Source: F1-20-MAGs016 sp046086245 (GTDB taxonomy: Bacteria; Planctomycetota; Planctomycetia; Pirellulales; UBA1268). Taken from it: a stretch of DNA of 10,543 nt. Under the pieces are notes generated by a model. That model did no database searches. It saw only the letters and a program-made list of their open reading frames with translations, and was not told where the DNA came from. Of the stretch, positions 1 to 10,543 are shown one piece after another. The position numbers and the translations under genes were made by a program. The DNA is taken from assembly GCA_046086245.1 (NCBI GenBank), contig JBJSXB010000146.1, forward strand, positions 1 through 10,543. The letters run 5' to 3'. The number at the start of each line of letters is the position of its first letter. Within the stretch, counting starts at the first letter, position 1.

Positions 1-41
1 GCATTGCGAACGCCGCGCTCTCCCAGTTGAGCTACCGCCCC
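1..41 (-). tRNA. tRNA-Ala (anticodon CGC), 5' half only, 3' half beyond window edge
   Basis: Read on the minus strand from 41 downwards, this is the first 41 nt of a canonical tRNA. The acceptor strand is GGGGCGG (1-7), followed by U8 A9, the D-stem GCUC/GAGC (10-13/22-25) with an AACUGGGA loop, G26, the anticodon stem CGGCG (27-31) and the anticodon loop UUCGCAA (32-38). The start of the closing strand (UGC, 39-41) pairs with 29-31, including a G-U pair. Anticodon positions 34-36 read CGC, which decodes GCG (alanine). The T arm, the 3' acceptor strand and the G3:U70 identity pair fall outside the window, so the amino-acid call rests on the anticodon alone. It is transcribed away from uvrA. 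Confidence 0.9.
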
Positions 42-80
42 GAAGACCCCGCGCGGGGCGGGACCGTCGAACGAAAGTCG

Positions 81-109
81 ATCGTATTCCCGGCTTTCGA
101 GCCTGTCCA
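81..109 (-). promoter_or_regulatory. Probable sigma70-type promoter of the tRNA-Ala gene
   Basis: On the minus strand, TGGACA (104-109, five of six matches to the -35 consensus TTGACA) is followed by exactly 17 nt and then TACGAT (81-86, four of six matches to TATAAT). Initiation would fall near position 74 and give a leader of about 33 nt before the mature tRNA 5' end at 41, which RNase P would remove. Spacing and position fit well. The assignment is inferred from consensus only. Confidence 0.55.
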
Positions 110-128
110 GCCTGCCGTCGCACGGCGC

Positions 129-134
129 TACAAT
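129..134 (+). promoter_or_regulatory. Candidate -10 element for uvrA
   Basis: TACAAT differs from TATAAT at one base. Transcription would start near 141, about 26 nt before the ATG at 167. No convincing -35 box lies 16-18 bp upstream and there is no extended -10 TG, so the promoter is either weak or activator-dependent, or the match is chance. If real, it rules out the in-frame TTG at 134 as the start codon, because that TTG begins inside the -10 box. I see no LexA-type operator (CTGT-N8-ACAG or GAAC-N4-GTTC) here, so no SOS control is evident. Confidence 0.35.
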
Positions 135-166
135 TGGGCCGGCGCGGCACCCTCCCTCGGCCCTCC

Positions 167-6181
<6,015 letters not shown>

Positions 6182-7503
6182 GCAGCACGCTGCCGTTGGT
6201 GTTCACCGCCACCGCCGCCGGTCCGGCCGTGAGATTGGCGTTGGTGATCGAGAGCTGCGACGTCGGCACCGCCACGCCCGACAGCCAGAAGAAGTTGTAC
6301 CCGGCGCGCCAGCTCCACCACTTGTTGAGCCGAACCGTGCCGAGGATCCCCAACTCGCCGAAGAACGACGTCTGGTCGGCGGCGGCGGCGAGCGGGCCGA
6401 TCGGCGAGCCGGCGAAGGTGACCGTCGAGCGCTGCAGGGCGGTGTTGTAGAACACGCCCGCTTTACCGACGGCACTGAACTTCACCGGGCCGCCGTCGTT
6501 CCACAGGACGACGTCCATCCCTCCCTGGCCGCCGTACAGGTCGTTCGCCGTGCCGACCACGAACTGGTCGGAGCCGATCGGCGGCGTCGCGGTGGTGTCG
6601 GTGTACTGGTCGGTGACCGTCATCGTCTGGTTCCATTCGACCCAGCGGAAGCCGGCCAGCCAGGTGATCGGTCCGCACGTCCGGCGCCGCCAGTTGAGCT
6701 CGGCCGACTGGATCTGGCCGGTGCTCGTCACCTGGGCCCAGTTGATGTCGGCGAAATTGAAACCGGCGAGGTTGACCTGCTGGTAGCCGCCCTGCGTGTG
6801 GGGCGTCGACTGCTCACCGTAGAAGTTGCGGACGGTGAAGTAGTTGCCCTCGATGGCGTACACGCTGTCGAGGTTCAGCAGCACGCCGACGCGCGGGCCG
6901 AGGGCCATCTGGCTGGTGGCATTGGCGGCGTCGAGCGCCACGCGGTTGGCCGGGGCCGTCTCGACGAACAGCGGCCGGCCGACGGGGTTGTTCTGCCACA
7001 GCATCAGGGCGTCGACCTGCACCTGGATGCGCGGGAAGGTCGGCAGGAGGAGGTTGTTGACCACTCCATAGCCGCCGCTCGGCACGCCCGGCTCGAGACC
7101 GGACGACGGGAACCACCCGCCGGTCCCGCCGTTCATCGGCCACACGCCGACGATCCGGCCGAGCCCGGTGGTGCCCCCGTCGGCGGCCTCACCGCCATCG
7201 ACGAAGTCCGTCGCGGCGCCGTCGTCGATCGCTCCGCCCGGCGGAAGGACGACCGCGCCCTCGTCGGCCGGCGCACCGCCGTCGTCCGGCACCATGATCG
7301 AGACGTCGCCGGCGACCTGGCCGGGGCCGGTGGGCCCGAGCAGGTCGTCGAACCCCTGCCCCGCCGCGAGCGACGCACCCGACATCCCCAGGGCGACCGC
7401 CGCCACGCGCACCCAGCGCCGGCCGATCCCCGTCCGTCCGCCGGCACGACCCGTACGGGCGGCACCCGTGCCGCGATCCAACCAAGCGCTCATGGCGTGA
7501 TGA

Positions 7504-7510
7504 TCCTCCC
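7504..7510 (-). promoter_or_regulatory. Shine-Dalgarno of the BBP7 gene
   Basis: GGGAGGA on the minus strand is followed by a 10-nt spacer and the ATG at 7493. It is strongly complementary to the 16S rRNA 3' end, with slightly long spacing. It decides the start codon in favour of 7493 over upstream in-frame alternatives. Its GGGAG part is also one arm of the hairpin at 7506-7531. Confidence 0.7.
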
Positions 7511-7531
7511 AGGGGGAAATGTTCCCGGGAG
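7506..7531 (-). promoter_or_regulatory. Hairpin that can sequester the BBP7 ribosome binding site
   Basis: In the minus-strand transcript, CUCCC (7531-7527) and GGGAA (7526-7522) are followed by a CAU loop (7521-7519), then UUCCC (7518-7514), a CCU bulge (7513-7511) and GGGAG (7510-7506). This gives ten pairs interrupted by one 3-nt bulge. The closing GGGAG arm is most of the Shine-Dalgarno. A folded leader would hide the ribosome site, so translation could depend on temperature, a protein, or ribosome-assisted melting. The pairing is seen directly; the regulatory role is inferred. Confidence 0.5.
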
Positions 7532-7555
7532 TTTTCGTCGTCCGGTCGCACCGGT

Positions 7556-7586
7556 CGTGACCGTCGTTCGTCGAATACCGGTCACG
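7556..7586. repeat. 8-bp inverted repeat upstream of BBP7
   Basis: CGTGACCG (7556-7563) and its exact complement CGGTCACG (7579-7586) are separated by 15 nt. It lies 63-93 bp upstream of the BBP7 ATG, a plausible place for an operator or leader hairpin. The CCGGTC core recurs nearby at 7542-7547 and 7551-7556. Function is unknown, and in GC-rich DNA an 8-bp arm could be chance. Confidence 0.4.
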
Positions 7587-7699
7587 GAAGCTGGGGAAGC
7601 CGACCCGACGGCGCGCGAGTTTGACGCGGTCGCCGGTCTGCCCATTCCCCCTGGACCGCGCAGCCCGCGATCGGCGCGGCAGGCCTGGCAACCTGGCTC

Positions 7700-7733
7700 G
7701 CACACGGCCCGCGCTGCACGATCCCCCGTGTGC
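7700..7733 (-). terminator. Terminator-like inverted repeat after the FN3 gene
   Basis: GCACACGG (7700-7707) and CCGTGTGC (7726-7733) form a perfect 8-bp GC-rich stem with an 18-nt loop, beginning 3 bp past the FN3-gene stop (7737-7739). There is no T tract on the minus strand, so it is not a standard intrinsic terminator. It may act as an mRNA 3'-end stabiliser, a Rho-assisted pause site, or an attenuating element before BBP7. Confidence 0.4.
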
Positions 7734-7736
7734 CGA

Positions 7737-10543
7737 TCAGCTCGCGAACGGGTTGATCGGGCCGCCGATCTCCGACCAGGCGCTCTGGCCCTTGGCGTTG
7801 ATCGCCGCGACGCGGAACAGGTGCCCGGTCCGGACGGTGAATCCGCTGAGCACGGCCGACAGCGACGTCGACGGCGCTCGGACGACCGTCACCCAGTCGT
7901 TGCCCGCGAGATTGACGCGGTACTGGATGACGTAATCGGTGATCGCCGCGCCGCCGTTGTCGGTCGGGGCGTTCCACCGCAGCGTCACACTTCCTGCCCG
8001 GCCGGTGCCGGTGACGCCGGTCGGCGCCGCGGACACGGCCAGCGGCGTCGCCGCCGCCGACTGAGCCGAGGGAGCACTGCTCCCGGCGACGTTCACCGCC
8101 GTCACGCGGAACACGTAGTTGAACCCGTTGGTCAGGCCCGTCACCACGGTGCTGGTCGCGGTCGACGCGGGACGCGACAGCGTCGTCCAGACCGCGTCGC
8201 TGACGCGACGGTACTCGACGATGTAGTTGGTGATCGCCATCCCGCCGTTGCTCGCCGGGGCGCTCCAGGCCAGCGCGACCTGCCGGTCGCCGGCGGTGGG
8301 CACGACCCCGGTCGGCGCCGACGGCGTGCCGTAGACCGTCACACCCGCCGACTCGGCCGACGCGGGGCCGAGGCCGACGACGTTCCGCGCCGTCACCCGG
8401 AAGGCGTAGTTGTTGCCGTTGACCAGCCCCGTCACCACGGCACTGGTCGCCGTCGAGGCGGGGCGCACCACCGGAGTCCACGTGGTGTTCCGCAGCAGGC
8501 GGTATTCCACGAGGTAGTCGGTGATCGCCGACCCGCCGTTGCTCACCGGGGCCGTCCAGGTCACCGTAACCTGGCTGTCGCCGCGCGTGCCGACCACGCC
8601 GCTCGGCGCCCCGGGCAGGCCGCGGACCGTCACACCGGCACTCGATGCCGACGGTGCGCCGAGGCCCTGGGCATTCCGTGCCGTCACACGGAACTGGTAG
8701 TTGAACCCGTTGGTCAGCCCCGTCACCGTCGCCCCCGGCGTCGTCGACGGCGCCCGGGCGAACGTCGTCCAGGTGGCGTCGGAGAGCCGCTTGTACTCGA
8801 CGACGTAGTCGGTGATCGGGCTGCCGCCGGTGCTCGCCGGCGGTGCCCACGACAGCGTCGCCTGCCCGTCGCCACCGGTCGCCACGACGCCGGTCGGCGC
8901 CCCTGGCACGGTCACCGGTGTGAGCGTCGCCGTCGACGTGCTCGGCGTGCCCGGACCGGCCGCGTTGATCGCGGTCACGCGGAACACATAGCCGACTCCG
9001 TTGACCAGCGGCGTGATCACGGCGCTGGTCGCCGTCGACGGGCTGCGGGTGAACGGCGTCCACGACGTGCTGCCCGCGGCCGCGACGCGGTATTCCACGA
9101 GGTAATCGGTGATCGGGCTGCCGCCGGTCGCCGCCGGCGCCGTCCACGACAGCGTCACGCGCGAGTCGCCGATCGTGCCCGACAGCGCGGTCGGCGTGCC
9201 CGGCACGGTGAACGGCGTCGCCGGTCCGGCCTCGACGAACGATCCGATGCCCACCGGGTTCACCGCCGCGACGCGGAACCGGTAGGCCGTGCCGTTGGTG
9301 AGGCCCGTCACCGTCGCTCCGGTCGTCGCCGACACGCCATCTGCGAACGTCGACCACAGCCCGCTGGCCGTGTCGGGGCGGAACTGGACGACGTAGTCGG
9401 TGACCGGCGTGCCGCCGTTGTCGACCGGCGCCGTCCACGACAGCCGCACCTGGCCGTTGCCGGCGACGGTGCCGACCGCCTGCACGATCCCCGGGAACGT
9501 CAGCGGCGTGACCGGTGACGACTCGGCGCTCACCGGTCCGCTGCCGGCGAGGTTGACCGCCCGGACGCGGAACAGATAGCTCGTGCCGTTGACCAGACCG
9601 GTGACGGTCGCACTGGTGGCGAACGAGACCCCGTCGGCGAACGTCTGCCACCCGGCGCCCGTGACGTTCTCACGGAACTCGACGACGTAGTCGGTGACCG
9701 GCGTACCGCCGTTGTCGCTCGGGGCCGTCCACGACAGCGCCACCTGCCGGTCGCCGCGCGTGCCGAACGGCGCGCCGGGTGCCGTGGGCACCGTGACCGG
9801 CGTCACCGGGCTCGACACGAGCGACTGGGCACCGGCACCGAACGTGGTGATCGGCGTCACGCGGAACACGTAGCTCGTGCCGTTGACGAGGCCGTCGACC
9901 GTGGCCCCCGTCGTCCCCGACACGCCGTCGGGGTAGGTCAGCCAGCCGCCGCCCGACGCCAGCCGGTATTCGACGACGTAGTCGGTGACCGGCGAGCCGC
10001 CGTCGTTGGCCGGAGCCGACCAGGCAAGCGAAACGCGCCGGTCACCCGGCGTGCCGACCAGGCCCGTGGGCGCGGTGGCCGGCGCCAGCGGCGTGACCGG
10101 ACCGGCGACGCCCGAGAACGGACTGGTGCCCGTGGCGTTGGTGGCCGCGACGCGGAACACGTAGGCCGTCCCGTTGGTCAGGCCGGTCACGCGGATCGAC
10201 GGCGCGCCCGACGGCGCGTGGACGAACGTCGTCCAGTTCGTACCGCCGTCGTTCGAGTACTGGACGACGTGGTCGGTCACCGGCAGACCGCCGGTGTCGA
10301 CGTTGGCCCAGGCCAGATCGACGAACTGGTTGCCGAGCGTCGCCGTCAGGCCGATCGGGGCCGCCGGCGCCGCCGTCGGCGTCACCGGACCCGTGACCGC
10401 GGCCGCACCGGGGCCAAACTCGGTGATCGCCCGGACGCGGAACAGGTAGCTGGTGCCGTTGACGAGGCCATTGACCGTCGCGCTGGTGTTCGTCGACACG
10501 CCGTCGGCGACGGTCGTCCAGGTGATTCCGTTGTCGATGCTGT
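7737..10543 (-). CDS. Tandem fibronectin type III repeat protein, C-terminal part (5' end outside window)
   Basis: This is the last 935 codons of a large, probably secreted or surface protein built only of FN3 domains; its ligand is unknown. Nine complete domains of 96-100 residues and the second half of a tenth are present. Each has an xPxAP start, a (S/A)W.AP strand, the core TDYVVEYR around residue 35, a W near residue 48, the hydrophobic motif TGLxNGxxYxFRV near residues 65-75, and a linker such as VTPL. The frame is open to the window edge. The GTG at 10499 lies within an FN3 domain, and SIDNGITWTTVADGV continues upstream of it, so it is not a start. The protein ends at S within ten residues of the last domain, with no LPXTG motif, transmembrane helix or sorting domain visible. 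Signal peptide and any catalytic domain would lie upstream. It is in line with BBP7, 243 bp before it; no shared function can be shown. Confidence 0.9.
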   Translation of the reverse strand, partial: SIDNGITWTTVADGVSTNTSATVNGLVNGTSYLFRVRAITEFGPGAAAVTGPVTPTAAPAAPIGLTATLGNQFVDLAWANVDTGGLPVTDHVVQYSNDGGTNWTTFVHAPSGAPSIRVTGLTNGTAYVFRVAATNATGTSPFSGVAGPVTPLAPATAPTGLVGTPGDRRVSLAWSAPANDGGSPVTDYVVEYRLASGGGWLTYPDGVSGTTGATVDGLVNGTSYVFRVTPITTFGAGAQSLVSSPVTPVTVPTAPGAPFGTRGDRQVALSWTAPSDNGGTPVTDYVVEFRENVTGAGWQTFADGVSFATSATVTGLVNGTSYLFRVRAVNLAGSGPVSAESSPVTPLTFPGIVQAVGTVAGNGQVRLSWTAPVDNGGTPVTDYVVQFRPDTASGLWSTFADGVSATTGATVTGLTNGTAYRFRVAAVNPVGIGSFVEAGPATPFTVPGTPTALSGTIGDSRVTLSWTAPAATGGSPITDYLVEYRVAAAGSTSWTPFTRSPSTATSAVITPLVNGVGYVFRVTAINAAGPGTPSTSTATLTPVTVPGAPTGVVATGGDGQATLSWAPPASTGGSPITDYVVEYKRLSDATWTTFARAPSTTPGATVTGLTNGFNYQFRVTARNAQGLGAPSASSAGVTVRGLPGAPSGVVGTRGDSQVTVTWTAPVSNGGSAITDYLVEYRLLRNTTWTPVVRPASTATSAVVTGLVNGNNYAFRVTARNVVGLGPASAESAGVTVYGTPSAPTGVVPTAGDRQVALAWSAPASNGGMAITNYIVEYRRVSDAVWTTLSRPASTATSTVVTGLTNGFNYVFRVTAVNVAGSSAPSAQSAAATPLAVSAAPTGVTGTGRAGSVTLRWNAPTDNGGAAITDYVIQYRVNLAGNDWVTVVRAPSTSLSAVLSGFTVRTGHLFRVAAINAKGQSAWSEIGGPINPFAS
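7740..10543 (-). repeat. Array of 9 complete plus 1 partial FN3-encoding tandem repeats
   Basis: Units in reading order: partial 10543-10374, then 10373-10086, 10085-9795, 9794-9501, 9500-9210, 9209-8913, 8912-8625, 8624-8334, 8333-8040 and 8039-7740. The period is 288-300 bp and always whole codons. The most conserved DNA is the TDYVVEY segment (plus-strand GTAGTCGGTGA or close variants in most units) and the NG-xx-Y-x-FRV segment. Units 6 to 8 resemble one another most; the last unit is most divergent in its second half (FTVRTGH in place of LxNGxxY). Confidence 0.9.

Larger units (their letters stand above)
42..166. other. Divergent intergenic spacer between tRNA-Ala and uvrA
   Basis: The 125 bp spacer has no coding potential that I can support. 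It contains the tRNA promoter (81-109), the candidate uvrA -10 box (129-134), a perfect 12-bp palindrome of C4-GCGC-G4 at 47-58, and a 7-bp inverted repeat formed by 35-41 (inside the tRNA) and 55-61. Just before the uvrA ATG the sequence is pyrimidine-rich (CCCTCC) with no Shine-Dalgarno, so uvrA probably starts without one. Confidence 0.7.
7494..7736. other. Gene-free region between the BBP7 and FN3 genes
   Basis: The 243 bp contain no ORF with coding signs. They hold the BBP7 ribosome site and hairpin (7504-7531), an 8-bp inverted repeat (7556-7563 with 7579-7586), four copies of CCGGTC (7542, 7551, 7578, 7633), a segment at 7643-7654 complementary in the transcript to 7509-7521, and the terminator-like repeat at 7700-7733. 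I could not find a convincing -35/-10 pair for BBP7; TATTCG (minus strand, 7571-7576) is the only weak -10 candidate. Confidence 0.7.

Noticed and set aside
134..166. TTG at 134 as the uvrA start
   Set aside because: It would add 11 residues not seen in UvrA, has no Shine-Dalgarno, and lies at the end of a possible -10 box. The ATG at 167 puts the conserved N terminus at the normal place.
7494..7703. N-terminal extension of the BBP7 gene to the GTG at 7703
   Set aside because: The added 70 residues are Arg-rich and would bury the signal peptide inside the protein. A strong Shine-Dalgarno sits directly before the ATG at 7493.
6798..9518. 906-codon open frame on the plus strand across the BBP7 and FN3 genes
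   Set aside because: It runs antisense to two clearly coding genes. Its apparent repeats mirror the FN3 units and it crosses the intergenic region without any start signal. The other long frames at 1450-3765, 5188-6450 and 7582-9651 fail for the same reasons.
10497..10499. GTG at 10499 as the start of the FN3 gene
   Set aside because: It is a valine codon in the middle of an FN3 domain, and the frame continues upstream with typical FN3 sequence to the window edge.
7740..10543. Regular repeats considered as a CRISPR array
   Set aside because: The unit is about 290 bp, in frame, and encodes FN3 domains; there are no short identical repeats with unique spacers.

Overview
The window looks like a chromosomal segment from a GC-rich member of the Planctomycetota. 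Three things point there: a double-length UvrA with four ATPase domains (tandem UvrA fusions are known from the PVC group, for example Chlamydia), a BBP7-type outer-membrane beta-barrel protein (a family described from planctomycetes), and a giant secreted-type protein made of fibronectin type III (FN3) repeats. I see no mobile element, CRISPR array, defence cassette or biosynthetic cluster, and nothing that clearly shows horizontal transfer.

Layout. Positions 1-41 hold the 5' half of a tRNA-Ala(CGC) on the minus strand, cut by the window edge, with a good sigma70-like promoter at 81-109. Positions 42-166 are a divergent spacer. Positions 167-6181 (+) are uvrA, 2004 codons, made of two complete UvrA modules in tandem. 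Positions 6144-7493 (-) encode a 449-residue BBP7 porin-like protein whose 3' end overlaps the 3' end of uvrA by 38 bp in convergent orientation. Positions 7494-7736 carry no gene but are rich in inverted repeats. They include a hairpin that could bury the Shine-Dalgarno of the porin gene and a terminator-like inverted repeat just after the next gene. Positions 7737-10543 (-) are the C-terminal 935 codons of a larger gene encoding tandem FN3 domains: nine whole and one partial, with the 5' end outside the window.

The genes do not form one pathway. uvrA is the damage-recognition subunit of nucleotide excision repair. The two minus-strand genes encode cell-envelope or secreted proteins and may be read in the same direction, but the 243 bp gap with its inverted repeats argues against simple tight coupling.

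The most interesting observation is the asymmetry inside the double UvrA. All four ATP sites and all four zinc-binding sites look intact. The second module, however, has lost several conserved non-ATPase motifs, including the KGEH motif of the UvrB-binding domain and the arginines of the GRTPRSN motif. This suggests a built-in pseudo-dimer with one specialised half. The RBS hairpin of the porin gene and the two-domain periodicity of the FN3 array are the next best leads.
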